Shown here: positions 47,556 to 55,925 of the stretch, piece after piece
Position numbering within the stretch: position 1 is the first letter of the stretch
Layout: every line of letters starts with the position of its first letter
Assembly (NCBI RefSeq): GCF_000971255.1
Contig: NZ_BBMC01000007.1
Location: 62,001-126,000 of the forward strand
Reading direction: 5' to 3'
From: Demequina rhizosphaerae
GTDB taxonomy: Bacteria; Actinomycetota; Actinomycetes; Actinomycetales; Demequinaceae
Length of the DNA stretch: 64,000 nt
Translations under genes and position numbers: made by a program
Notes under the pieces: generated by a model
Database searches by the model: none
What the model was told of the DNA's origin: nothing
The model's input: the letters and a program-made list of their open reading frames with translations, nothing else

Positions 47556-48355
47556 CGGTCGCCGCGTCCCCGGCGGCGCCAGCGCGGCCCCGCAAGCCCC
47601 GGCCGAGCCGGGTCCTGATCCTGGGGCTGGTCGCCGTGGCGGCGACCACCGCGTGGGCGGGCTGGGAGATCGGCTTCACGCTCGGCCCGCTCCTCGAGAA
47701 CTTCTCCAACGGCTGGGTGGTGGTCGAGCAGTTCCTGCACCCCAACTGGTCGTACCTGGGCAACGCGTGGACCGCGTGGCTCGAGACCATCTCGATCGCG
47801 GTCGTCGCGAGCTTCTTCGGCGTCGCCGTCGGCCTCGTCTTCGCCTACATGGCCTCTCGGGTGACCAACCGGTCCACGCCGCTGTACCGGGCCACCAAGT
47901 GGTTCCTCGCGGTGCTGCGCTCGCTGCCCGACGTCGCGTACGTGCTGATCTTCGTGGCGCTCGTGGGCGTGGGGTCGCTCGCCGGCATCCTCGCGCTGTT
48001 CATCTTCAACATCGGCATCGCGGCGAAGCTCACCGCCGAGACCATCGACGCGGTCGACCAGGGCCCGCTCGAGGCCGCGGACGCGTCCGGCGCGGGCACG
48101 TTCGCCCGTGCCCGGTGGGCCGTGCAGCCGCAGATCCTGCCCAACTTCCTGTCGTACGCGCTGTACATCTTCGAGCTCAACATCCGCTCGTCGGTGGTCA
48201 TCGGGTACGCGGGCGGCGGCGGCATCGGGCAGCTCATCCAGGTGCAGTTCGCCCGCTTCAACTTCGAGAACGTGTCGGCGATCGTCATCAGCATGTTCGT
48301 GGTGGTGCTGCTCATCGACCAGCTCTCCCAGCACCTGCGCAGGAGGCTCGTGTGA
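47552..48355 (+). CDS. phnE: Phosphonate-type ABC transporter, permease 1
   Basis: A 267-residue permease with six helices and the EAA-loop pattern AADASGAGTFARARWAVQPQILPNFLSY. It belongs to the PhnE family. ATG overlaps phnC by four bases, and its own end overlaps the second permease by four bases. The two permeases probably form a heterodimer. Confidence 0.9.
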   Translation: MTVAASPAAPARPRKPRPSRVLILGLVAVAATTAWAGWEIGFTLGPLLENFSNGWVVVEQFLHPNWSYLGNAWTAWLETISIAVVASFFGVAVGLVFAYMASRVTNRSTPLYRATKWFLAVLRSLPDVAYVLIFVALVGVGSLAGILALFIFNIGIAAKLTAETIDAVDQGPLEAADASGAGTFARARWAVQPQILPNFLSYALYIFELNIRSSVVIGYAGGGGIGQLIQVQFARFNFENVSAIVISMFVVVLLIDQLSQHLRRRLV

Positions 48356-49236
48356 ACGCCGCGTCCACCGCGTCCGAGACGCGCACCGTCCGCCCCGAGG
48401 AGCCCGGCAAGGCCCGCGCCACCATCGGCGCGATCGCCCTCGTGGTGGTCGTGCTCGCCGGCGGATTCCTGTCGAACGCCGACTGGGGCAAGCTGCCGGA
48501 CATCTTCACCGAGGGGGGGAAGTACTTCTCCCTCATGCTCAAGGGCCTCGTGCAGAACCCGTTCTCGGAGCCCTACAGCGAGTACTGGAGCGCCGCGCTC
48601 GGCGGCATGCTCGAGTCGATCTCGATGGCGTGGATCGGCACCATGATCGGCGCGGTGCTGTCCATCCCCATGGGCTTCCTCGCGGCGCGCAACGTCTCGC
48701 ACCCGGTGGTGGTCCAGGTCACCCGCGTGATCCTCAACGCGATCCGCACCCTGCCCGAGCTGGTCTTCGCGATCATCCTGCTGCTGCCCATCTTCGGCTT
48801 CGGGCCCAACGCGGGCGCGCTCGCGCTCGGCATCGGCGCCGTCGGCACGCTCGGCAAGCTGACGGCGGAGGCGCTCGAGGGGATCGACCCCGGGCCCGTC
48901 GAGGCCGCGCGCGCGGCCGGCGCGCCGGGCAGCGCGATCCTGCGCTGGACCTACTGGTCGCAGGTGCTGCCGGAGGTGCTCGCGTTCTGGCTGTACCGCT
49001 TCGAGATCAACATCCGCGCCTCCGCGATCCTGGGCATCATCGGCGCGGGCGGCATCGGCTCGGTCCTGTCGCAGGCGTTCCGGTACCGCGAGTGGGACTT
49101 CATCGGGATCCTGCTGTTCGTCATCATCGTGGTGACGGTGCTGGTCGACGCCGTCTCCGGGGCGGTGCGTCACCGCATCATCGCGGGCTCGGGCGTCTCC
49201 GACACGAAGGTGGAGCAGGACGCCGCGACGCTGTAG
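48352..49236 (+). CDS. phnE: Phosphonate-type ABC transporter, permease 2
   Basis: A 294-residue permease paralogous to the preceding gene (compare SIPMGFLAARNVSHP and the EAA loop EAARAAGAPGSAILRWTYWSQVLPE). It has an N-terminal cytoplasmic stretch of about 25 residues and a charged C-terminal tail. GTG start overlapping permease 1. End of the transporter operon; no clear terminator is seen. Confidence 0.9.
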   Translation: MNAASTASETRTVRPEEPGKARATIGAIALVVVVLAGGFLSNADWGKLPDIFTEGGKYFSLMLKGLVQNPFSEPYSEYWSAALGGMLESISMAWIGTMIGAVLSIPMGFLAARNVSHPVVVQVTRVILNAIRTLPELVFAIILLLPIFGFGPNAGALALGIGAVGTLGKLTAEALEGIDPGPVEAARAAGAPGSAILRWTYWSQVLPEVLAFWLYRFEINIRASAILGIIGAGGIGSVLSQAFRYREWDFIGILLFVIIVVTVLVDAVSGAVRHRIIAGSGVSDTKVEQDAATL

Positions 49237-49329
49237 CGGCCGGCGGGTGGGGCGGGACGATGCGCGGCCCGCCGCGACGCTGTCGGCGGCCGCGCGTAGC
49301 GTGAACCTGTCGGGACGGGGGAGGTCGTC

Positions 49330-49755
49330 ATGGGTGGTCCACGGGTGTCGTACGTGACGCTGGGTGTCGCGGATCTGGAGCGTGCGCGCGCGTTCTACGA
49401 GGCGTGGGGCTGGACGCCCGCGCAGGTGGACGAGGGGATCGTGTTCTACCAGGCGAACGGCGTGGTGGTCGCGCTCTTCGGGCTCGGCGCGCTCGCGGCC
49501 GACCAGGGGCGTCCCGACGCCGACCTCGGGGTGGGCGGGATGACGCTCGCGCAGAACTATCCGACCGAGAACGAGGTGGACGCGGTCTTCGACGAGGCGG
49601 TCAAGGCCGGAGCGACCCCGCTCAAGACTCCCGAGAAGGTGTTCTGGGGCGGCTACAGCGGCTACGTCGCGGACCCCGACGGCCACGTGTGGGAGCTCGC
49701 GATGAACCCGTTCTCGCCACCCGCCGCGGACGGGTCGGTGGTGCTCGGCGGCTGA
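49330..49755 (+). CDS. VOC superfamily (glyoxalase-like) protein
   Basis: A 141-residue protein of the vicinal-oxygen-chelate fold: two beta-alpha-beta-beta-beta modules with SYVTLGVADLERARAFYEAWGW at the start and GYVADPDGHVWELAMNP at the end. Glu in WELA is a typical metal ligand. The substrate is unknown; resistance or detoxification functions are common in this family. GGGAGG lies upstream of the ATG. Confidence 0.85.
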   Translation: MGGPRVSYVTLGVADLERARAFYEAWGWTPAQVDEGIVFYQANGVVVALFGLGALAADQGRPDADLGVGGMTLAQNYPTENEVDAVFDEAVKAGATPLKTPEKVFWGGYSGYVADPDGHVWELAMNPFSPPAADGSVVLGG

Positions 49756-49840
49756 GGCCGCCGCCGCATCGTCCCGCCGGCAGGTCCCGGCGCGCAGCCT
49801 CCCGTAGCCGTCCCGCGCCGTGCCTGCTACCGTCCGAAGG

Positions 49841-50143
49841 ATGGACGCGGACCGCGCCGTCGAGGAGCGGGCGCGACGCAGGGTCGCCGCGCTCGACAAT
49901 GTCGACGTGCCCTCGGTGAGGGACCTGCGCGACTTCGAGGTGCAGCTGCTGGTGCGGCGTGGCCGGCGCGTCGTCCGGCGGGTCATGCGCGAGGCGGGCA
50001 TGCTGCGGCCCTGGTGGGAGCGCTCGCCGCTGCTCGTGCTCGTGGTGCCGCTCACGCTCGCCTACGCGGCCGGCAGACCGGCGATGAAGTCCGCGACCAG
50101 GTTGAGATTCGCCTTCTCGAGCGCCCATCCGCCCCCGCCGTGA
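49841..50143 (+). CDS. Hypothetical membrane protein, probably truncated
   Basis: A 100-residue frame. The N-terminal 55 residues are charged and helical (DADRAVEERARRRVAALDNVDVPSVRDLRDFEVQLLVRRGRR), and a membrane helix follows (SPLLVLVVPLTLAYAAG). TACCGT lies seven bases before the ATG, which supports a real gene. The last 27 codons overlap the end of the convergent serine hydrolase gene and look uncoding (ending SAHPPPP). The original 3' end was probably lost when the lower-GC segment to the right arrived. No family is recognised. Confidence 0.5.
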   Translation: MDADRAVEERARRRVAALDNVDVPSVRDLRDFEVQLLVRRGRRVVRRVMREAGMLRPWWERSPLLVLVVPLTLAYAAGRPAMKSATRLRFAFSSAHPPPP

Positions 50144-51195
50144 TCGCCCTTGAGGGGGTCGGCGGTCACGGCGATCACCAGATCGAGCTCGGGGACGACC
50201 GCGATCTGCTGGCCCCCGTGACCCCAGGCCAGGACGTAGGTGTGCGGGCCTGCGTCGATGATCCACCACTGATAGCCGTACGCCGTGCGGTCGAAGTTGT
50301 CCCCGACCTTCGAGTACCAAGCGTCCTCCGTGTAGGGCGTCCAGGAGGCGTCGATCCAGTCCTCGGGGATCAGCCGCTCGCCGTCGGCGACCCCGCCGTC
50401 GAGGTAGAGCTGGCCGAACCTCGCCATGTCCCGGGCACGCAGGTTCAGCTCGCCCATGCCGTAGCGGTAGCCATCCCAGTCCTGCGTCCAGTCGCCCGGC
50501 TCGATGCCGAGGGGGCCGAAGAGGTGCTCGACAGCGAAGTCGAGGAGGTCGGTGTCGCACGCGCGCGACGTCGCGACCGACAGCAGGTGGCTCGAGAGGT
50601 TGCTGTAGTCCCAGCCGGTGCCGGGATCCCGCACGAGGGGGACGTCGATCAGGCTCGAGGGTCGGAATCCCTGGTAGAGGGCCGTGAGGAGCTCGTCGGA
50701 CGACTCCTCCCACTGGTAACCGGCGCGGAACTGGAGCAGCTGCTCGATGGTGATGTAGTTCTTGCGGGGATCGTCGAGCTGGCCGGCCAGCTCGGGGAAG
50801 TAGGTCATCATCGGCTCGTCGAGTCCGGCGACGCAGCCCTCGTCGATCGCGATGCCGACCAGCGCGCCCGTGATGCTCTTGGTGGCGGACTGCAGCAGCG
50901 CCGTCCGGTCGACCGAGCCGAGGCTGAAGTAGTCCTCGGCGACCAGGGATCCGTTCTTCACCACGACGAGGCCGTAGATGCTCTCGAGCCGCCCGGCATG
51001 CCAGAAGAGCTCGGCGACCGCGTCGGGTTCGAGGCCCTGCTCCGCCGGGGTGGACGTCGTCCACTGCTCGGGGTCCTGCGGGGCGTAGTCGACCGCGGCG
51101 AGGTCCTCGGTCGACGGGCCACCGCCGCATCCGGAGAGCAGCACCGCGAGGCCGAGCACCGCGCCGGCCAGCGTCCACGGCCCGGAACGGCGCAT
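50062..51195 (-). CDS. Serine hydrolase (beta-lactamase/D-Ala carboxypeptidase-like lipoprotein)
   Basis: A 377-residue exported enzyme of the beta-lactamase-related family. The signal peptide ends in the lipobox LSGC. The three active-site motifs are S-A-T-K (LLQSATKSITG), Y-S-N (GWDYSNLSS) and H-G-G (WGHGGQQ). Esterases, carboxypeptidases and nylon-oligomer hydrolases share this fold, so the substrate is not known. GC content is visibly lower than upstream genes. Its end overlaps the truncated hypothetical gene. Confidence 0.88.
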   Translation of the reverse strand: MRRSGPWTLAGAVLGLAVLLSGCGGGPSTEDLAAVDYAPQDPEQWTTSTPAEQGLEPDAVAELFWHAGRLESIYGLVVVKNGSLVAEDYFSLGSVDRTALLQSATKSITGALVGIAIDEGCVAGLDEPMMTYFPELAGQLDDPRKNYITIEQLLQFRAGYQWEESSDELLTALYQGFRPSSLIDVPLVRDPGTGWDYSNLSSHLLSVATSRACDTDLLDFAVEHLFGPLGIEPGDWTQDWDGYRYGMGELNLRARDMARFGQLYLDGGVADGERLIPEDWIDASWTPYTEDAWYSKVGDNFDRTAYGYQWWIIDAGPHTYVLAWGHGGQQIAVVPELDLVIAVTADPLKGDHGGGGWALEKANLNLVADFIAGLPAA

Positions 51196-51300
51196 GCTTC
51201 GAACGTATCGGCTCGTCGAGGCGGCGCCAGGGGCGGAGGTCCCGGGGCGGGGGTCCGGGAAAGCAGAAGGCCCGGTCCTCGATGAGGACCGGGCCGGTGG

Positions 51301-51373
51301 CTCCCCCGACTGGACTCGAACCAGTAACCTGCCGATTAACAGTCGGCTGCTCTGCCAATTGAGCTACGGAGGA
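51301..51373 (-). tRNA. tRNA-Asn (GTT)
   Basis: A 73-base cloverleaf on the minus strand: acceptor TCCTCCG/CGGGGGA with one T-G pair, D-arm GCTC, anticodon loop CTGTTAA with GTT, T-arm with GGTTCGAGTCC. The discriminator is G. The CCA end is not encoded. Confidence 0.95.
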
Positions 51374-51450
51374 TCGCGCTCGAATACTGTACCGGATCCC
51401 GGAGGGGTCCGTTGACCACTTCGAGGCGCGAACCCCCGCTGCGGTGGTCG

Positions 51451-51645
51451 TCAGTCGTCGTCGGTGGCGTCGTTGAACTTCGAGGCGACGGCGTCCTTCG
51501 CGTCCTCGACCTTGTCCTTGGCACCTGCCTTGAACTGGTCCACCTTGCCCTCGGCCTCGAGCTGCTCGTCGCCGGTCGCCTTGCCGGCGCCCTCCTTGGC
51601 CTTGCCCTTGAGGTCCTCGGCGGCGTTGCTCGCACGGTCGCTCAT
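51451..51645 (-). CDS. CsbD-like stress protein
   Basis: A 64-residue, highly charged helical protein of the CsbD family: SNAAEDLKGKAKEGAGKATGD is the family core, and the rest is Lys/Asp/Ala-rich. CsbD is a general-stress protein in Bacillus; its molecular function is unknown. The ATG at 51645 has GAGGAG eight bases upstream; an ATG six bases earlier is closer to it than usual. Confidence 0.88.
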   Translation of the reverse strand: MSDRASNAAEDLKGKAKEGAGKATGDEQLEAEGKVDQFKAGAKDKVEDAKDAVASKFNDATDDD

Positions 51646-51790
51646 GCTCATGACTCCTCCACTTCGAATCGTCACTGACCGCGGTCGCGGTCACCCTTGA
51701 TACAAGGCGAATTGTTGGCGAGGCATTCCCCGGGGTGGTCGGGGTCGGGCGCAGGGAGGGGGCCGCGCGCTCGTCGCGCGTGCGCCTCGC

Positions 51791-51796
51791 TAGACT
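51791..51796 (+). promoter_or_regulatory. -10 element of the tRNA-Met gene
   Basis: TAGACT, 26 bases before the mature tRNA 5' end, gives a short leader for RNase P processing. Confidence 0.4.
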
Positions 51797-51821
51797 GTCG
51801 GGCGGCCTCCTCGGGGGCCAC

Positions 51822-51895
51822 GGGCCAGTAGCTCAGCCGGTTAGAGCAGTGGACTCATAATCCATCGGTCGCGGGTTCGAGCCCCGCCTGGCCCA
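51822..51895 (+). tRNA. tRNA-Met (CAT), elongator type
   Basis: A 74-base cloverleaf: acceptor GGGCCAG/CTGGCCC fully paired, anticodon loop CTCATAA with CAT, T-arm GCGGG-TTCGAGC-CCCGC, discriminator A. The loop context GGACTCATAATCC is that of elongator tRNA-Met, but a tRNA-Ile with a lysidine-modified CAT anticodon cannot be fully excluded. Confidence 0.9.
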
Positions 51896-51972
51896 CCGAC
51901 GGAGCCTGGGCGGAACCGTATGGGACGAGGCGGCAGACTCAGTGCGAGACGCGCGTCGACAAGGGAGAAGCG

Positions 51973-52632
51973 GTGGTCAAAGGTGCGGTGATCGTGGTCG
52001 GAGCAGGTCCCGGACTGGGCCTGGCGATCGCTCGTGTGTTCGCGAAGGCGGGGCACCCTGTCGCCCTGATCGCGCGGCGCAAGGAACGACTTGAGGCGCT
52101 CGTGGGCGACCTCGTCTCCTATGGCATACCTGCGCTTGCCTACCAGGCGGACGCGAGCGAGCCCGGCAGTTTGCGCGTCGCGATCACCGCTGCGATCGCT
52201 GATCTTGGTGCGCCTGCATCGCTGGTGTACAACGCCGCTTTGCTCCGCCGCGATTCGCCGACCGACGGGGATGACGGCGGCTGGGTCACGGCGATGGCCG
52301 TCGACGTGCTCGGCGCAAAGGTGGCCGCAGAGACCGTGTTGCCATTGCTCGAGGGTGAGCGGCAGAGTCTGCTGTTCACGGGCGGCGCGCTCGCGACGAG
52401 GCCGTCGCCGAGCTTTGCGTCCCTCTCGGTGGGCAAGGCGGCGCTACGTGCGTATGTGCAGGCGCTGTCGGTCGAGCTCGCTGACTCGCCCGTGCATGCG
52501 GCGATCGTCACGATCGACGGGAGAGTGGACGGAGGTCTGGCGCAGCTCAGCTCCGCGGCCATCGCGAAGGCATACCTCCAACTGCATGAGGCCGAGCCAG
52601 TGGCTCGGGTCAACGAGGTCATCGTCAGATAG
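51973..52632 (+). CDS. Short-chain dehydrogenase/reductase-like protein without the catalytic Tyr
   Basis: A 219-residue Rossmann-fold protein. VIVVGAGPGLGLAIARVFAKAGHPVALIAR is the cofactor-binding start and VYNAALL replaces the NAG motif. At the YxxxK position it reads FASLSVGKAALR, so the Lys is present but the Tyr is Leu. It may use another residue or have lost dehydrogenase activity. GTG start with AGGGAGAAG upstream. The region has lower GC than neighbours, and a hairpin terminator follows at 52661-52694. Confidence 0.82.
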   Translation: MVKGAVIVVGAGPGLGLAIARVFAKAGHPVALIARRKERLEALVGDLVSYGIPALAYQADASEPGSLRVAITAAIADLGAPASLVYNAALLRRDSPTDGDDGGWVTAMAVDVLGAKVAAETVLPLLEGERQSLLFTGGALATRPSPSFASLSVGKAALRAYVQALSVELADSPVHAAIVTIDGRVDGGLAQLSSAAIAKAYLQLHEAEPVARVNEVIVR

Positions 52633-52660
52633 CGGCACGTCCTCGATCCTCTAGGCGAGA

Positions 52661-52694
52661 CGAGAAGCAGTGGGGCCCGCCACACCGCTTCTCG
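52661..52694 (+). terminator. Terminator after the SDR gene
   Basis: CGAGAAGC and GCTTCTCG pair, with an inner GTGG/CCAC extension. A second hairpin ACACCGG/CCGGTGT (52695-52719) follows directly. Confidence 0.6.
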
Positions 52695-52813
52695 ACACCG
52701 GCCGGGTCTGCCCCGGTGTTGATCGACGTCAGCCACCACGGGGGCACACCCATGCGGTGTCGGGCGCTGGTGAGACCATTCCTGGAAGAGCGTGCGGTGA
52801 CAGGAGGTGTGGG

Positions 52814-54022
52814 ATGCGCGGCGAAGCGACGGTGCTCCACGCCGACCTCGACGCGTTCTACGCCTCGGTCGAGCAGCGGGACGAGTCCGCCCTTCGCGGA
52901 CAGCCTGTGATCGTGGGCGGCGGCGTGGTGGTGGCCGCGAGCTATGAAGCGAAAGCCCGGGGCGTTCGCACCGCGATGGGGGTGCAGCGTGCGCGTGCGC
53001 TCTGTCCTGACGCCATCGTCGTCCCTCCCCGTATGGAGGTCTACTCCGCAGCGAGCCGTGCGGTGTTCGCGATCTTCCACGACACCACGCCGTACGTGGA
53101 GGGAGTCTCGATCGACGAGGCATTCCTCGAGGTCGGAGGGCTTCGCCGCCTTGCCGGGACGCCCGAGGAGATCGCCGTGCGCCTGCGGGAACGCGTGCGT
53201 GCCGAAGTCGGGCTCCCGATCTCGGTGGGCGTCGCGAGAACCAAGTTCCTCGCGAAGGTGGCGAGCGCCGTCAGCAAGCCCGACGGGCTCCTCGTGGTGG
53301 CGCCGGACCGCGAAGAGGCGTTCCTTCATCCCCTCCCGGTCGAACGGCTCTGGGGCGTCGGCGCGGTGACCGCGGAGAAGTTGCACCGCAACGGCGTCTA
53401 CACGGTCGGGCAGCTGGCCGAGCTCGAGGCGGTGACCGCCGAGCAATGGCTCGGCAAGGCGGCCGGTGCGCATCTGCATGCGCTGGCCCGGCTCCGGGAC
53501 CCGCGGTCGGTCGACACGACCAAGCGTCACGGATCCATCGGCTCGCAGCGCGCGCTTGGCAGTCGGTCTTACACGGGTGGTGAGCTCGGGCTGATCCTCA
53601 CTCAGATCGTCGACGGCCTCGCGAAGCGCCTGCGCGATCGCGGATCGTCGTGCGCCACCGTGGTCCTGAGGCTGCGCTACGGCGACTTCGTCAAGGCGAC
53701 CCGATCGCACACGCTCGCCACGCCTACCGATAGCACCGAGGTGTTGCTCGCCGTCGCCCAGCGATTGCTCGCTGCGGCGGGCCCCGACATCTCCGACCGG
53801 GGCGTCACCCTCATCGGCGTCTCGCTCGCGCAGCTGACCAGCGCCGGCACGGTCCAGCCGGAGCTGCCGATCGACTGGAACGACGGGGCGCGCATCGACA
53901 GCGCGCTTGACACCGCCCTCGATGCGGTCCGCGATCGATTCGGCTCCGCGGCCGTCACGCGCGCCGCGCTCATCGGTCGCGACCCTGGTGTGTCGGCGCC
54001 GCGGCTGCCTGAACACGAGTAG
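52814..54022 (+). CDS. dinB: DNA polymerase IV (Y family)
   Basis: A 402-residue translesion polymerase. HADLDAFYASVEQRD and SIDEAFLEV hold the catalytic carboxylates, then PISVGVARTKFLAKVAS. The thumb has helix-hairpin-helix WGVGAVTAEKL, and the little-finger domain is about 245-350. The usual C-terminal beta-clamp peptide is not obvious; QPELPI (about 355) could serve. No LexA box is seen upstream. AGGAGG lies six bases before the ATG; the frame is open further upstream but crosses the terminator. Confidence 0.93.
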   Translation: MRGEATVLHADLDAFYASVEQRDESALRGQPVIVGGGVVVAASYEAKARGVRTAMGVQRARALCPDAIVVPPRMEVYSAASRAVFAIFHDTTPYVEGVSIDEAFLEVGGLRRLAGTPEEIAVRLRERVRAEVGLPISVGVARTKFLAKVASAVSKPDGLLVVAPDREEAFLHPLPVERLWGVGAVTAEKLHRNGVYTVGQLAELEAVTAEQWLGKAAGAHLHALARLRDPRSVDTTKRHGSIGSQRALGSRSYTGGELGLILTQIVDGLAKRLRDRGSSCATVVLRLRYGDFVKATRSHTLATPTDSTEVLLAVAQRLLAAAGPDISDRGVTLIGVSLAQLTSAGTVQPELPIDWNDGARIDSALDTALDAVRDRFGSAAVTRAALIGRDPGVSAPRLPEHE

Positions 54023-54455
54023 GCACGTGCAGGACCCGCGTGGCGAGCGCGACTCTGGAATGCGCAGCTCGGATCGCGAGGGTCACGTGGGGGCGTGATC
54101 CCGCCGAGCGGGCAGTCGGCCATCTGGTCGCCGTCGACGATGGTGTCCGCGATCCACAGCATGCGTGAACAGTTGGATCCGTGGCGAAGGGTTGTACACG
54201 CTCCGGCCGCAGGCGCGCTGGCAGGGGCCTGGCGGGGCCTGTGGACTGTGCTGCGGTCTCGGGTGGCGGTTCTCGCATGGCGCAGCGCATCGCGAGCGGA
54301 CATCGAGAATCGTTCCTGGTAGACGTGCTGCTCGAAGGGTCGTCGCCGCCTAGAACGGACCGTACGCAGATCGACCATGGACTGGGGGCTCCCGCGACAG
54401 GGCATACCCCCTGGTCAGTCAATTCCGAGTCTTCGCCACCGACCGCCGGACAGCG
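54023..54455. other. Gene-free region between dinB and the lacI-type gene
   Basis: About 430 bases with no frame that looks like a complete gene. A minus-strand frame includes a peptide with WIADTIVDGDQMADCPLGG, which could be a decayed gene, but nothing can be named. Convergent genes flank it and no strong terminator is seen. Confidence 0.4.
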
Positions 54456-55520
54456 CTATCGGACGTCCCGCGCGGGGCCGACGGACTCGCGCACGACGAG
54501 CTCAGGCATGGGGAGCTCCGGCAATGCCGCTTCCTCGCCGCGGGCCAGCGCGGCGGCGATGGAGTGCGCGGAGCGTCCCAGCGCCTCGAAGTCCATGCGC
54601 ACGGTCGTCAGCGACGGTACGGCGAAGCGCGCCTCCGGCATGTCGTCGAATCCCACGATGCTGACGTCGTTGGGGACGTCGCGGCCGGCCTCGTGCATCG
54701 CGCGGCGGACGCCCAGTGCCAGCTCGTCGTTGCCGCAGAAGACGGCGGTCACGTCGCTGTGGCGCGCAAGACGGGTGCCGGCCTCGAAACCGTCCGAGAC
54801 TCGCCAACCAGTGCGGAGGACCTCCGGCACGGGTGCTCCCGCCTCCTCGAGGGCGTCGCGCCAGCCGGCCTCACGTCCGTTCATGCGCTGCAGGGACGGG
54901 ATTCCGACGTGATGCACCGTGCGGTGGCCGAGCCCGAGAAGGAGGCGGGTCGCGGCGGCCGCTGCGGGTCGCTCGTCCAGCCACAGCGACGGGACCTCGA
55001 GGTCGAGGTGACCCGGGTCGACGATCGCGACCGCGGGCACGTCTTTCGAGAGCGCTGGGACGACGGCCCGCGCCGCGCGGTCGAACCCGATCACCACCAC
55101 GGCCCCGGCGCTCGCATCGGCTACCTGGTCCGCGACGCGACGCACGTGGTCCCCGCCGTCGGACTCGATCACCGCCACGCTCACCACGTCGCCAGAGCGC
55201 CGGGCGCTCTCCTCGATTCCGGCGATGACGCCGGTGTGGCCGAACAAGCGCGTGTCATGGGTCACGACCGTTACCGCGCCGCGGCGACCGTAGTTCAGCG
55301 TCCGCGCCGCGCGGCTGGGGTGATAGTCCAAGCTCGCGATCGCCTCGAGCACACGGCGCCGTGTGTCCGCGTGGACCTTCGGGGCTCCGTTGATGACGCG
55401 GGAGACGGTCTGATACGAGACGCCGGCCTCGGCAGCGACATCATGGATGTTCGGCGTCTGCCGCGCGCGAGACGCGGCGCGCGACGGTGCCGCTCTCGGC
55501 GTCGATTCCGCGCGCGCCAT
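54456..55520 (-). CDS. LacI family transcriptional regulator
   Basis: A 354-residue repressor. Residues about 22-80 are the helix-turn-helix and hinge (PNIHDVAAEAGVSYQTVSRVINGAPKVHADTRRRV, YHPSRAARTLNYGRRG). The rest is a periplasmic-binding-protein-like sugar sensor ending in TTVRMDFEALGRSAHSIAAAL. It lies upstream of and divergent from the secreted glycosidase, whose promoter carries a LacI-type palindrome at 55890-55905, so it probably controls that gene in response to a breakdown sugar. A GTG at 55535 would add five residues. Confidence 0.9.
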   Translation of the reverse strand: MARAESTPRAAPSRAASRARQTPNIHDVAAEAGVSYQTVSRVINGAPKVHADTRRRVLEAIASLDYHPSRAARTLNYGRRGAVTVVTHDTRLFGHTGVIAGIEESARRSGDVVSVAVIESDGGDHVRRVADQVADASAGAVVVIGFDRAARAVVPALSKDVPAVAIVDPGHLDLEVPSLWLDERPAAAAATRLLLGLGHRTVHHVGIPSLQRMNGREAGWRDALEEAGAPVPEVLRTGWRVSDGFEAGTRLARHSDVTAVFCGNDELALGVRRAMHEAGRDVPNDVSIVGFDDMPEARFAVPSLTTVRMDFEALGRSAHSIAAALARGEEAALPELPMPELVVRESVGPARDVR

Positions 55521-55535
55521 CTGTGCCACCCCCAC

Positions 55536-55852
55536 GGACCTCGGTCGCCGGACGGCCGCGCATCGTCGCGAGTCGCGATGGGAGCGGGCCCGCCGGTGAA
55601 CCCCTACGCGTGGAGTGTACGGGCAGCGTGCCCACTGTCGATATGGCGCGCGGAGCCGGTGACGTCGTCGGGGTCGCTAGCAGCGCCCCGTCCACGTCGT
55701 GCTCGCCGAAGGCGAGCTCCGCTACCGGAGCCTCGACGTGCGGTCGAAGCGCCATGTCCCGCCTGAGGCGGACGGTCTCCAGTGCGACAGCGGTGCCGAC
55801 CGCGGTGTGCTCGAGGGGCCGAGAACTCCGCGGCCAAATCCGACATTCTGCA
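55536..55852. other. Divergent intergenic region, no gene seen
   Basis: About 317 bases between the LacI gene start and the glycosidase promoter. A minus-strand frame covers it but has no recognisable family. The lacI promoter itself is not clear. Confidence 0.35.
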
Positions 55853-55881
55853 TTGCCGACGCCGCGCGCTTGGGCTAGCAT
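55853..55881 (+). promoter_or_regulatory. Promoter of the secreted glycosidase gene
   Basis: TTGCCG (55853-55858) and TAGCAT (55876-55881) are separated by 17 bases. Transcription would begin near 55888, at the edge of the palindromic operator. Confidence 0.6.
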
Positions 55882-55889
55882 CCCTCAAA

Positions 55890-55905
55890 GTGTGACGCGT
55901 CACAC
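55890..55905. promoter_or_regulatory. LacI-type operator
   Basis: GTGTGACGCGTCACAC is a perfect 16-base palindrome with the central CG step typical of LacI-family sites. It lies at the expected transcription start, where bound repressor would block the polymerase. It is the only copy noted in the window. Confidence 0.8.
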
Positions 55906-55925
55906 CCTGGAACCCAACAACGAAG

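Noticed and set aside
51822-51895. tRNA-Ile with CAT anticodon
   Set aside because: The stem-loop context fits elongator tRNA-Met better. A TilS-dependent identity cannot be judged without comparison, so Met is preferred.
52670-52813. N-terminal extension of dinB
   Set aside because: The frame is open, but it crosses hairpins after the SDR gene and lacks similarity; AGGAGG marks the ATG at 52814.
51301-54455. Integrated prophage or element at the tRNA genes
   Set aside because: No integrase, no phage gene and no duplicated tRNA 3' end were found between 51.3 and 54.5 kb.
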